Source: TMED14 sp038145075
GTDB taxonomy: Bacteria; Bacteroidota; Bacteroidia; Flavobacteriales; Schleiferiaceae
Length of the DNA stretch: 49,292 nt
Assembly (NCBI GenBank): GCA_038145075.1
Contig: JAYQOY010000007.1
Span: 1 to 49,292 of the forward strand
Direction: 5' to 3'
Position 1 is the first letter of the stretch. Every line of letters begins with the position of its first letter. The notes under the pieces are model-generated. The model did not search any database, was not told where the DNA came from, and saw only the letters and a program-made list of their open reading frames with translations. This document shows positions 18,396 through 26,918 of this stretch, piece after piece. The translations under genes were made by a program, and so were the position numbers.

Positions 18396-19061
18396 ATGGA
18401 GGACGGGCACATTCCCTACCGCCCAGAACGCGTCGCACCTGACGAGGTAGAGCGCCGCGCCCACGACGTATACCAACGCTGGAATGCCCGACGTTCGGTC
18501 CGGTTCTTTAGCGATGCGCCCGTCTCCGAAGCCACCATCGAATCACTAATCGCCGCCGCGGGAACGGCCCCTTCAGGGGCTAACAAGCAGCCTTGGACCT
18601 TTTGTGCGGTCTCCAACCCGGAGCTGAAAAAGCGCATTCGGATCGCCGCGGAAGAAGAAGAAAAGGCCTTTTACGAGGGCCGCGCGCCGCAAGCCTGGCT
18701 CGACGACCTCGCCCCGATTGGCACGGATTGGGAAAAACCCTTTTTGGAAACGGCTCCCTGGCTCCTGGTGGTGTTTAAGCAGGTGCAAGACGTTCGGCCT
18801 GATGGCGAAGTGCGCAAGAACTACTACGTTTCGGAATCCGTCGGAATTGCGTGCGGCCTTTTGATCACGGCCATTCACGAAGCGGGGCTGGTCACGCTCA
18901 CGCATACCCCCAGCCCCATGAACTTCCTCGCGGAAATCTTAGAGCGCCCGGCACATGAAAAACCCTTTCTGCTGCTTCCTGTCGGCTATCCGGCCGAGGA
19001 TGCCACCGTTCCAGACATTTCCCGCAAGCACCTGACGGAGATCCTGCTAAAATTCCGTTAA
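18396..19061 (+). CDS. Iodotyrosine-deiodinase-like flavoprotein (nitroreductase superfamily)
   Basis: 221 residues, soluble and FMN-dependent by family. RRSVRFFSDAPV (32-43) and AAGTAPSGANKQPWTF (54-69) form the FMN site. SVGIACGLLITAIHEAGLVT and RPAHEKPFLLLPVGYP-(A)EDATVPD closely match vertebrate iodotyrosine deiodinase (IYD). From recalled human IYD, a gapless alignment around W112 places E89, Y93 and K114 at the positions of human E157, Y161 and K182, which grip the amino-acid part of halotyrosine. This favours reductive dehalogenation of halotyrosine over generic nitroreductase activity. The gene is 4 nt after the ABC ATPase, so probably co-transcribed; the functional link is unknown. 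Confidence 0.85.
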   Translation: MEDGHIPYRPERVAPDEVERRAHDVYQRWNARRSVRFFSDAPVSEATIESLIAAAGTAPSGANKQPWTFCAVSNPELKKRIRIAAEEEEKAFYEGRAPQAWLDDLAPIGTDWEKPFLETAPWLLVVFKQVQDVRPDGEVRKNYYVSESVGIACGLLITAIHEAGLVTLTHTPSPMNFLAEILERPAHEKPFLLLPVGYPAEDATVPDISRKHLTEILLKFR

Positions 19062-19072
19062 GTCTTCTCGGA

Positions 19073-20878
19073 TTACTTCGCTTGCTGCGCGACCCAGGCC
19101 AAGACCTTTTTCGCTTTGGCGGGGCCCACGGCGTTTTCCAGCGCTTCAGGGCTCGCGCGCTTGACGCCGGCTGCCGATTTAAACGTTTTCAGGAGCACTT
19201 CCAAGGTGGCCGGGCCCACGCCGGGGATAGCCTCCAAGGCGGACCCAATGCTTGCCTTGCTGCGCTTGTTGCGGTGGAAGGTGATGCCAAAGCGGTGGGC
19301 TTCGTTTCGGGCTTGCTGAAGCACTTTAAGCGTTTCGGAACGCTTGTCTAGGTACAAGGGCACCGAATCTCCCGGGAAGTAGAGCTCTTCGAGGCGCTTG
19401 GCAATGCCCATGATGGCGATTTGGCCCCGCAATCCCAATTTCTCTAGGGCCTCCACGGCCGAAGAGAGCTGGCCCTTGCCTCCGTCAATCAAAATGAGTT
19501 GCGGCAGGGAGTGGCCCTCGTCCTGCATGCGTTTGTACCGGCGGTAGACCACCTCTTCCATCGTCGCAAAGTCGTCCGGGCCTTCCACGGTTTTCACGTT
19601 GAAGTGGCGGTAGTCTTTTTTGGACGGCTTGCCATTTTTGAAGACTATGCAAGCGCTCACGGGATGCGTTCCCTGGATGTTGGAGTTGTCAAAGCACTCG
19701 ATGTGGCGAGGCTCTTCGGCCAAGCGCAAGTCTTGCTTCATTTGGCCCATGATGCGGTTCACATGCCGGTCCGGATCCACAATCTGCATATTTTTCAAGC
19801 GCTCCAAACGATGCGCCCGCGCATTGCGCAAAGACAGAGCCACCACCGCAGCCTTGTCACCGCGTTGCGGCACATGCCAACTCAAATCCTCCACCTCCAA
19901 CTCCACGTCGTGGGAAAGCAGCAACTGCTTGGCGGTGGACCGAAAGCGCTGCCGAATTTCCGGGATAGCCAACTCCAGCATTTCTGCGGGCGTCTCCTCC
20001 ATCTTCTTTTTGAGCTCCATGGTGTAGGATTGCAGCACCGCGCCTTCCCGAACCATCAAAAAATTCACGTAGCCAAACTCCACATCGTCCACGACGGAGT
20101 AGACGTCGAGGTCGCCCACGTTAGGGTTGAGGACCGTGCTTTTGGCCTGGTACTTCTCTAGGTGGTCCAGCTTCTCCTTGCAGGCCTGGGCCAGTTCAAA
20201 TTCCTGAACCGCAGCATGCATCATCATTTGGCCGTGTAGACGCTGCTTGATGGAGGACCATTCGCCTTTGAGCAGCTTCCGAACGGAGGCAATATCCTCC
20301 ATGTAGGCGTCCTCGGATTGTCGGGCTTCGCAGGGACCTAAGCAGTTGTGCATTTGGTACTCCAAGCAGACCCGGTACTTGCCTGCGTCCACGGAAGCCT
20401 CGGACAAATTCAGCGCACAGGTTCGCAAGGGATAGAGCTGCCGAATCAAATCCAACAAGGTCCCCAGCATGCGCCCCGAGGGGTAGGGCCCAAAGTACTC
20501 GCTACCGTCCTCAATGCGCTGTCGCGTGCTAAAGACCCGCGGGAAACGCTCCTTCTTGATGCAAATCCACGGATAGGTCTTACCGTCCTTCAAGTTGATG
20601 TTGTACCAGGGTTGGTGCTGCTTAATGAGCGTGTTTTCCAGCAGGAGAGCATCGTATTCCGTCTCTGTGACGATGACCTCGATGTTCTCGACCCGCCGAA
20701 CCAGCATGCGCAACCGCGCTTGGTCGTGTGTTTTACTGAAGTAGCTGCTGACCCGCTTCTTCAGATTTTTCGCCTTTCCGATATAGAGGATCTGTCCGTC
20801 TTTGTCCAAATGCTTGTAAATCCCAGGCTTTTCTGGCAGGGATTTCAAGAGCTGTTTGATGCGGTCCAGGCGTTCCAT
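19073..20878 (-). CDS. uvrC: Excinuclease ABC subunit C
   Basis: 601 residues, full length. UvrC makes both incisions in nucleotide excision repair after UvrAB damage recognition. An N-terminal GIY-YIG nuclease (PGIYKHLDKDGQILYIGKAKNLKKR, about 17-42) is followed by the cysteine-containing region (CALNLSEA ... CLEYQMHNCLGPCEA). A UVR-like segment lies near 200-240, then the RNase H-like 3'-5' nuclease domain (IECFDNSNIQGTHPVSACIVF; LILIDGGKGQLSSA). The C-terminus has tandem helix-hairpin-helix motifs (LEAIPGVGPATLEVLLKTF). It is convergent with the deiodinase-like gene, with 11 nt between stops. Confidence 0.97.
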   Translation of the reverse strand: MERLDRIKQLLKSLPEKPGIYKHLDKDGQILYIGKAKNLKKRVSSYFSKTHDQARLRMLVRRVENIEVIVTETEYDALLLENTLIKQHQPWYNINLKDGKTYPWICIKKERFPRVFSTRQRIEDGSEYFGPYPSGRMLGTLLDLIRQLYPLRTCALNLSEASVDAGKYRVCLEYQMHNCLGPCEARQSEDAYMEDIASVRKLLKGEWSSIKQRLHGQMMMHAAVQEFELAQACKEKLDHLEKYQAKSTVLNPNVGDLDVYSVVDDVEFGYVNFLMVREGAVLQSYTMELKKKMEETPAEMLELAIPEIRQRFRSTAKQLLLSHDVELEVEDLSWHVPQRGDKAAVVALSLRNARAHRLERLKNMQIVDPDRHVNRIMGQMKQDLRLAEEPRHIECFDNSNIQGTHPVSACIVFKNGKPSKKDYRHFNVKTVEGPDDFATMEEVVYRRYKRMQDEGHSLPQLILIDGGKGQLSSAVEALEKLGLRGQIAIMGIAKRLEELYFPGDSVPLYLDKRSETLKVLQQARNEAHRFGITFHRNKRSKASIGSALEAIPGVGPATLEVLLKTFKSAAGVKRASPEALENAVGPAKAKKVLAWVAQQAK

Positions 20879-20893
20879 ACTAGGGTTAACGAA

Positions 20894-20925
20894 AAAGGCC
20901 GCCTCGCGTTTACGGGGCGGCCTTT
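20894..20925 (-). terminator. Terminator after the T9SS type B surface protein
   Basis: A 10-bp stem, AAAGGCCGCC / GGCGGCCTTT, with a 12-nt loop and a run of T on the minus strand. It lies between the stop of the 20946-23111 gene and the uvrC start and would insulate uvrC. Confidence 0.7.
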
Positions 20926-20945
20926 AAAAGTACATGCGGTTGCTC

Positions 20946-23111
20946 TTACTTCGACAGGAGGGTAACGTTGCCCGTCAGCTCCAAGTGCGCGCTGTTGGGG
21001 TTGTCATCCAAGCGAAGGATGTAGAAGTACACACCGTCAGCGAGCTTGTTGCCGCGGTTGTCTTCGCCCTTCCAAGGCATACCGTTGTCGTAGGCGTCGT
21101 TCTCGTACACCACTTTGCCGTAGCGGTTCATGATCATCAAGTAACGACCCGAGCTGTAGCTCATCGCACCTTGGATGATGAAGCCGTCGTTGACGCCGTC
21201 GCCGTTAGGCGTGACCACGTTGGGTACGATCACCGTATCGATAGGAGGAATCGGAGGTACGGGCTCACCAAACTCAATCCAGTTGGAGTAGGCCGTATCC
21301 TGCAAGCGACCGGGGTTGTGGGTGCGCGTACGGATAGAATACTGACCAGGAGGCAAGTTGGGGAACTCAACCGTTACAAAAGTGTCAAGCTGCGGGGAAC
21401 CGTAGTCTTCCCAGATGTAGACACCGGGCTGACCGGCGATGCCGCGGCCAAATTCCACCTGGTACATCGGATTGTTCCAGCCGTTGTAGTTGGTCCATAC
21501 CGTAGGGATTGAGGCCGTACTGCTCATGTCGCCACGGAGCCAGATGCTCTTCACCACATTGGTCGGAGGCTGCTGTAAACCATTGATGATGGCCTCCACG
21601 TAGTAGCGGTAGGATTTGGCGTCCACATCTGCAGCACCCAAGGTGTTGTCCACCCAGTCGCGCTGTGCCGAATCCGACAAAGACGTGATTTGGTTCCAGT
21701 TCTGGCCGCCATCTCCAGAGCGGTAGACGCGGAAGTTGTTGAACAGGAAGGAGGGGAAGGTCGCAGGATCAATCTTCCAGTAGATGTGCGGACGCTTGTC
21801 CTCATCAATGGAGACGTTCGTAAGCTGCATGTCCAAGTTGACACAATCGTTCACCAAAAGGACAATGGTGTCAAACTCGTCCATGGCCTTACCACACTTG
21901 TTCAAGAGCGTGTTGCCGTCGTTGCCCACCTTTGAATAGAGGTAGTATTCACCGTTCATGGACAAGGGCTTGAAGAGCTTCACGCGCATGGAGTCCGTCT
22001 CCCCGTTTACGTTAGGGAAGGGGATGAGCTTGGCAATGGGAATGGGCTGGCCATTCGGTGCCGTTAAGCGGAAGTCCGAACCGTCTGGAGAAATGGACAC
22101 CACCTCTACGGAAAGCGTAAAGTAGAGCATCACCGTAGAGTCCAAACACTTGTACTCGACCTGCTGCTTGCCGTCGGGACGCAGCGTCACACCGGGTGCA
22201 TTCTGGTCCAGCTTTACGCCTTGGTTTACGATGGGGTTACAGTTGGCTGCCACGGAGACTTGGATCTCGCGGTTGGCTGAACCTACCTTTTCCCAGAACA
22301 AATAGGTCGAGTCAAAGCGGTATTCGTTCACGCGGATGGCAATCACCGAGGTCTCTTGCGTGTTGGCAATGAAGGTGATGTTACCCGTCTGCGTATTCAA
22401 GGTGAAGGGCGCCAAGGGGTCTGTGTGGATGGGCTGCAAGTAGGTGAAGCCAGCCGCATAGCCTACGCTTACACCACCTGTACCAAAGCCAAATTCACGG
22501 GCAGGAATCAATTCGTAATTGATAGAATCGTTGTCCTTCTCATAGGCGTTCTGCAAGTAGTTGATGTATCCACCCGTACAGATGTAGCTCAAGGGGATAG
22601 AGACGAAGGTGGGCGAAGAATTGTAGCCCAGCGTATTGTTCAATTCGGCTTCAAAGTAAAAACCCGCACCTGAAGAGTTCGCAATGCCGGTTACGCCAAA
22701 AGGTCGGCAGCAGGACTGCCAATACATTTTGTAATCGTTACAAGTCTGAGTCAATGTGACGTAGCCAATGTAAATGTTGACCATGGGGCTGAAGTAGGAT
22801 CCGCTGGTACCCTGGGGGATACAGTCGTAGGCGCCCAAGGCAGCCGCGCTGAATTCGGGCTGAGACAAGCTACACGTAGCTGACGTGTTGATGTTGCACG
22901 AAGGAGCGGTGATGGTTACTGTTTGGGCGGTACCCAAACCCACACCCGACTGCTCGCGGTAAATCACCAATTTGATGCGGTATTGACCAGTCACACCCGT
23001 AGAGTCACCGACGTATTTGTACTGAATGTCACCTCCCAAAATGTGCGAAGCTTCAGCTTGGAAAGGCATCAAAAGGGCCCCAAATAAAAAGGCAAGGAAT
23101 AGACGTTTCAT
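20946..23111 (-). CDS. Large secreted surface protein with T9SS type B (gliding-motility-associated) C-terminal domain
   Basis: 721 residues. A signal peptide (MKRLFLAFLFGALLMPFQAEA) is followed by SHILGGDIQYKYVG, the opening common to a Bacteroidota family of large adhesin-like proteins. Beta-rich repeats, probably Ig/fibronectin-like, follow; KSYRYYVEAIINGLQQPPTNVV near 540 looks like an FN3 strand pair. The last ~85 residues (VPNVVTPNGDGVNDGFIIQG ... NRYGKVVYEN ... LADGVYFYIL) are the CHU_C/type B sorting domain. It is exported by T9SS to the surface. It may serve adhesion or gliding, but no specific partner is visible. It appears to be transcribed alone. Confidence 0.88.
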   Translation of the reverse strand: MKRLFLAFLFGALLMPFQAEASHILGGDIQYKYVGDSTGVTGQYRIKLVIYREQSGVGLGTAQTVTITAPSCNINTSATCSLSQPEFSAAALGAYDCIPQGTSGSYFSPMVNIYIGYVTLTQTCNDYKMYWQSCCRPFGVTGIANSSGAGFYFEAELNNTLGYNSSPTFVSIPLSYICTGGYINYLQNAYEKDNDSINYELIPAREFGFGTGGVSVGYAAGFTYLQPIHTDPLAPFTLNTQTGNITFIANTQETSVIAIRVNEYRFDSTYLFWEKVGSANREIQVSVAANCNPIVNQGVKLDQNAPGVTLRPDGKQQVEYKCLDSTVMLYFTLSVEVVSISPDGSDFRLTAPNGQPIPIAKLIPFPNVNGETDSMRVKLFKPLSMNGEYYLYSKVGNDGNTLLNKCGKAMDEFDTIVLLVNDCVNLDMQLTNVSIDEDKRPHIYWKIDPATFPSFLFNNFRVYRSGDGGQNWNQITSLSDSAQRDWVDNTLGAADVDAKSYRYYVEAIINGLQQPPTNVVKSIWLRGDMSSTASIPTVWTNYNGWNNPMYQVEFGRGIAGQPGVYIWEDYGSPQLDTFVTVEFPNLPPGQYSIRTRTHNPGRLQDTAYSNWIEFGEPVPPIPPIDTVIVPNVVTPNGDGVNDGFIIQGAMSYSSGRYLMIMNRYGKVVYENDAYDNGMPWKGEDNRGNKLADGVYFYILRLDDNPNSAHLELTGNVTLLSK

Positions 23112-23208
23112 AGTGCGGATATTTTTCAGCCATACGAAAATAGACTATTCCCCGGTACTACCGGCCTCGAATGGGTCAATGTGGGCCAAGAATGATTGAA
23201 CGCCTTCC

Positions 23209-24660
23209 TTAGAGCGTTTTGCGCAAACGCGCGACCGGGATGCCCAGCTGTTCGCGGTACTTGGCAACCGTCCTTCTCGCAATAGGGTAGCCCTTGTCTT
23301 TCAGCAACTTAGCCAAGGCGTCATCGGTGAGGGGCTTGCGTGAATCTTCGTCGCCGATGCTGTCCTCCAAGATCTTTTTGATTTCACGGGTGCTCACTTC
23401 CTCGCCTTCCGCGTTGAGCATGGATTCGCTGAAGAAATTTTTGATCAAAAAGGTCCCAAATGGCGTCTGCACGTATTTGTTGCTGGCCACGCGGCTCACG
23501 GTGGAAATATCCATACCCACTTCGTCCGCAATATCCTTGAGAATCATGGGCTTGAGCTTGCGTTCGTCGCCCGTTAAGAAGTACTCTTCTTGGAAGCGCA
23601 TGATGGCGGACATGGTCAAAATCAAGGTCTGCTGACGCTGCTTAATGGCGTCAATAAACCACTTGGCCGAATCTAATTTCTGCTTCACGAACTGAAAGGC
23701 CTCCTTCTCCTGTTCGGAGCCAAAGGACTTCGCTTTTTTGTAGTGCTGCAGCATGTCCTTGTACTCGCGGGACACATTGAGTTCGGGGGCGTTTCGGCCG
23801 TTTAAGCGCAACTCCAACAGGTCGTCCACCACTTGAATGGTGTAATCGGGAATCACGGTCTGGGTAGCATGCGAGCCGCTTTCTGCCGTGTGGCCGGGCT
23901 TGGGATTCAGGCGCCCAATTTCATCGAGCGCGCCCTTCAAAACCTCTTCGCTGACCTCCAACTGGGCCATCATTTTGGCATAGTGCCGTTTGGCCAAGGC
24001 ATCAAAGTGGTCCGTGACGATGGTCAAGGCCAGCTCGGTATTGGATGTGGGCTCGCGGTTTTCCAGCTGCAGCGCCAAGCACTCTTGCAAATCTCGAGCG
24101 CCCACACCCGCCGGCTCCATGCTCTGAATCACCTCCAGAGCGGCCTCCAGCTCCTGAACGTCGATGAAGATCCCCATGGAGAATGCCAGGTCATCGACAA
24201 TGTCCACCAGCTCCCGACGCAGGTAGCCGTCGTCCTCCAGCGTGCCAATCAAATACTTACAAAGGGCCTCTTTTTGGGGCGAAAGCGAACGCATAGACAG
24301 TTGCTCTTTCAGCAAATCGCTCATGTCCTTGCCCACTACGACGGGCGCCTCGTAGGACTCGTCGTCGGCCGAATAGTTGTTCGCCTGCAGTTTGTAGTCG
24401 GGGATCTCGTCGTCGCTGAGGTAGTCGTCCATGGGATCGTAGTCCCCTTCGTCGCCGCCCGCCTCGTCTTCCCAATCCGAACTCAATTCATCCTGGGGCT
24501 CCGGCGCCTCCGGTCCATCTTCCAGGGCCGGATTGATCTCCATTTCCTCTTGAATCCGCTCCTCCAATGCCTGCGTAGGCAGCTGAATCAACTTCATCAG
24601 TTGAATCTGCTGCGGAGACAGCTTTTGCTGCAGGCGTTGGCTAAGCGATTGCTTGAGCAT
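23209..24660 (-). CDS. rpoN: RNA polymerase sigma-54 factor
   Basis: 483 residues. It directs RNA polymerase to -24/-12 promoters and needs an enhancer-binding ATPase. Region I is glutamine-rich (QRLQQKLSPQQIQLMKLIQLPTQALEERI, 8-36). Acidic region II follows (about 48-90). The core-binding and HTH regions lead to KDIADEVGMDISTVSRVASNKYVQTPFG. The RpoN box is ARRTVAKYRE near the C-terminus. It begins 6 nt after the asnS stop, so the two are co-transcribed. Confidence 0.97.
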   Translation of the reverse strand: MLKQSLSQRLQQKLSPQQIQLMKLIQLPTQALEERIQEEMEINPALEDGPEAPEPQDELSSDWEDEAGGDEGDYDPMDDYLSDDEIPDYKLQANNYSADDESYEAPVVVGKDMSDLLKEQLSMRSLSPQKEALCKYLIGTLEDDGYLRRELVDIVDDLAFSMGIFIDVQELEAALEVIQSMEPAGVGARDLQECLALQLENREPTSNTELALTIVTDHFDALAKRHYAKMMAQLEVSEEVLKGALDEIGRLNPKPGHTAESGSHATQTVIPDYTIQVVDDLLELRLNGRNAPELNVSREYKDMLQHYKKAKSFGSEQEKEAFQFVKQKLDSAKWFIDAIKQRQQTLILTMSAIMRFQEEYFLTGDERKLKPMILKDIADEVGMDISTVSRVASNKYVQTPFGTFLIKNFFSESMLNAEGEEVSTREIKKILEDSIGDEDSRKPLTDDALAKLLKDKGYPIARRTVAKYREQLGIPVARLRKTL

Positions 24661-24666
24661 AGGGTC

Positions 24667-26100
24667 TTAGAATTCTGCGTTGCCCGGGGTGCGCGGGAAG
24701 GGGATTACGTCACGGATATTACCCATGCCTGTCACAAACTGTACCATTCGCTCAAAGCCCAGGCCAAATCCACTGTGCACACAGGTGCCAAACTTGCGCG
24801 TATCCAGGTACCACTCCAGGTGCTCAGGTTCAATGCCCACAGCCTGCATTTTCTCGACCAACACGTCGTGACGCTCCTCACGCTGGCTACCGCCCACGAT
24901 TTCACCAATACCAGGAAATAGGACGTCCATGGCGCGAACGGTCTTGCCGTCTTCGTTCAAACGCATGTAGAAGGCCTTGATTTTCGCCGGATAATCGAAC
25001 AAAATCACTGGCGACTTGAAGTGCTTTTCCACCAAGAAGCGCTCGTGTTCCGACTGCAAATCAGCGCCCCACTCTTCGATGGGGTATTTGAATTGGCCCT
25101 TTTTGTTGGGCTTGGAATCCTTTAAAATGTCAATCGCCTCCGTGTACGTGCAGCGCACAAAGGGGTTGTCTATGACAAACTGCAGCTTCTCAATGAGGCC
25201 TTGGCCGCTGCGCTGGTCTTGGGGTTTGGATTTCTCTTCTTGCTCCAAACGCTGATCCAAGAAAGCGAGGTCCTCTTGGCAGTTGGCCAAAACGTATTTA
25301 ATGATGTGCTTGCAGAAGGCCTCTGCCAGCTCCATGTTGTCCTGCAGATCGAAGAAGGCCATCTCCGGCTCTATCATCCAAAACTCGCTCAAGTGGCGGG
25401 TGGTGTTGGAATTTTCGGCACGGAAGGTCGGTCCGAATGTATAAATCTTGCCCAACGCCATGGCGCCAAGCTCACCCTCCAACTGACCGCTCACGGTAAG
25501 GTTGGTGGGCTTTTCAAAGAAGTCTTCCGAAAAGTCCGTGGTGCCGTCTTCTTTCTTAGGTGCGCCATCGGCGGGCAACGTCGTTACGCGGAACAGTTCC
25601 CCTGCGCCTTCTGCGTCGCTGGCCGTAATGATGGGGGTGTTTAGGTAAAAGAAGCCCTGGTCATTAAAGAACTGGTGCACCGCAAAGGCCGCCGCGTGGC
25701 GGACGCGCATCACCGCGCCAAACGTGTTGGTGCGCATGCGCAGATGGGCAATCTCGCGCAGGAACTCCAGCGAATGCCGCTTGGGCTGCAACGGATAGCT
25801 GTCTGTAGGGCAATCGCCCAAAACCTCCAATTTCTGAACGGCAATCTCCACCGTTTGGCCCGCGCCCTGAGAAGCGACCAAGTCGCCCGTAATGGACAGA
25901 CTGGCACCCGTCGTCACGCGCTTGAGCAAGGACTCGGGGAAAGCTTCAAAGTCGACGACTGCCTGCAAATTGCCTTGGCAACTGCCGTCGTTGAGGGCGA
26001 TGAAGCGGTTAGAACGAAAGGTGCGCACCCACCCCTTTACGGTTACGGTGTCGCCCACCTTGGGCTGGCGCAGAATGTCAGATATCGATGACGTTGGCAT
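24667..26100 (-). CDS. asnS: Asparaginyl-tRNA synthetase
   Basis: 477 residues from ATG 26100 (MPTSSISDILRQPKVGDTVTVKGWVRT). A longer reading to 26136 lacks family similarity. It charges tRNA-Asn. The N-terminal OB-fold anticodon-binding domain (KGWVRTFRSNRFIALNDGS) precedes the class II catalytic core: EFLREIAHLRMRTNTFGAVMRVRHAAA (motif 1 region), TFGPTFRAENSNTTRHLSEFWMIEPE (motif 2) and GFGLGFERMVQFVTGMGNIRDVIPFPRTPG (motif 3). It is followed at 6 nt by rpoN. Confidence 0.96.
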   Translation of the reverse strand: MPTSSISDILRQPKVGDTVTVKGWVRTFRSNRFIALNDGSCQGNLQAVVDFEAFPESLLKRVTTGASLSITGDLVASQGAGQTVEIAVQKLEVLGDCPTDSYPLQPKRHSLEFLREIAHLRMRTNTFGAVMRVRHAAAFAVHQFFNDQGFFYLNTPIITASDAEGAGELFRVTTLPADGAPKKEDGTTDFSEDFFEKPTNLTVSGQLEGELGAMALGKIYTFGPTFRAENSNTTRHLSEFWMIEPEMAFFDLQDNMELAEAFCKHIIKYVLANCQEDLAFLDQRLEQEEKSKPQDQRSGQGLIEKLQFVIDNPFVRCTYTEAIDILKDSKPNKKGQFKYPIEEWGADLQSEHERFLVEKHFKSPVILFDYPAKIKAFYMRLNEDGKTVRAMDVLFPGIGEIVGGSQREERHDVLVEKMQAVGIEPEHLEWYLDTRKFGTCVHSGFGLGFERMVQFVTGMGNIRDVIPFPRTPGNAEF

Positions 26101-26225
26101 GATGTATGATGCAAAAAAGAACTTTTCTACCTGCAAAAATGGGCAAAATCCCGCAGTTCAAGGTAGTTTCTTTTCGCTTGAAGCGGTTGAATTCGGATCG
26201 TTTTTAGAAAAAATATGCACCCATT

Positions 26226-26254
26226 GGAAACATTTTTATCCGTTAAATGTTTCC
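26226..26254. promoter_or_regulatory. Candidate TetR operator (perfect 10-bp inverted repeat)
   Basis: GGAAACATTT and AAATGTTTCC, perfect 10-bp arms with a 9-nt spacer, 47 nt upstream of the tetR-family ATG. A near -7 box (GACCTTTG, one mismatch to TAnnTTTG) lies at 26273-26280, which puts the palindrome over the -33 region, a classic repressor position. Confidence 0.7.
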
Positions 26255-26300
26255 TGTGTGTAGAAATGGCACGACCTTTGCCGACCCGTAGGCGATTTAC

Positions 26301-26918
26301 ATGGAACAGGACCCCCGAAATAGCATTCTGACACGAGCGATGGAGCTCTTCCAACGCTTTGGCTTGCGCGCCGTCAACATGGACGACGTGTCCAAAGAGT
26401 TGGCCATGAGCAAGAAAACGCTCTATACCTTCTTCACGAACAAATCGGATTTGGTAGATCAAGCCGCCAAATACTTGTTTGCAGTCAAATCCAAGCAATT
26501 CATTGAACAAGCTAGCATCCACGAAAATGCCATCGACGAGCTGCTAGAAGTACAACGCATCCAGCAGGAAGTGCTCAAGAACTACGGTACCCGCTTGCTC
26601 TTTCCTTTAAAGAAGTACCACCCAGAGACCTACGAATGGGTACTCAAGGCGCGCCGCGACATGATGATCGAGGCCTCGATAAAAAATTTAGAGCGGGGCA
26701 TTCAGCAGAAGCTGTACCGGGAGGACCTCCAGGTGATGAAAATTGCGTTGGTCCGCTACAATACCATGGTAGGAATCATGGAAGACCCTGAAATGGGCGA
26801 CGATGCCGGCCACCGCGCCGAAGTCCTCGATTACAGCTTGCACCTTCACTTACGGTCCATTGCCTCTGCGCAAGGGCTTGCTTATTTACACGAACTCCAA
26901 TCTCCCAAATCCAAATGA
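26301..26918 (+). CDS. TetR/AcrR-family transcriptional regulator of the efflux operon
   Basis: 205 residues. The N-terminal TetR DNA-binding domain (ILTRAMELFQRFGLRAVNMDDVSKELAMSKKTLYTFFTNKSDLVDQA, about 9-55) has the expected helix-turn-helix at about 28-47. The C-terminal ligand domain has no recognisable specificity. Its ATG follows a perfect palindrome. Its stop overlaps the tolC-like ATG by 4 nt (ATGA), so it is translated with the pump genes. It is probably an autorepressor relieved by a pump substrate. Confidence 0.93.
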   Translation: MEQDPRNSILTRAMELFQRFGLRAVNMDDVSKELAMSKKTLYTFFTNKSDLVDQAAKYLFAVKSKQFIEQASIHENAIDELLEVQRIQQEVLKNYGTRLLFPLKKYHPETYEWVLKARRDMMIEASIKNLERGIQQKLYREDLQVMKIALVRYNTMVGIMEDPEMGDDAGHRAEVLDYSLHLHLRSIASAQGLAYLHELQSPKSK

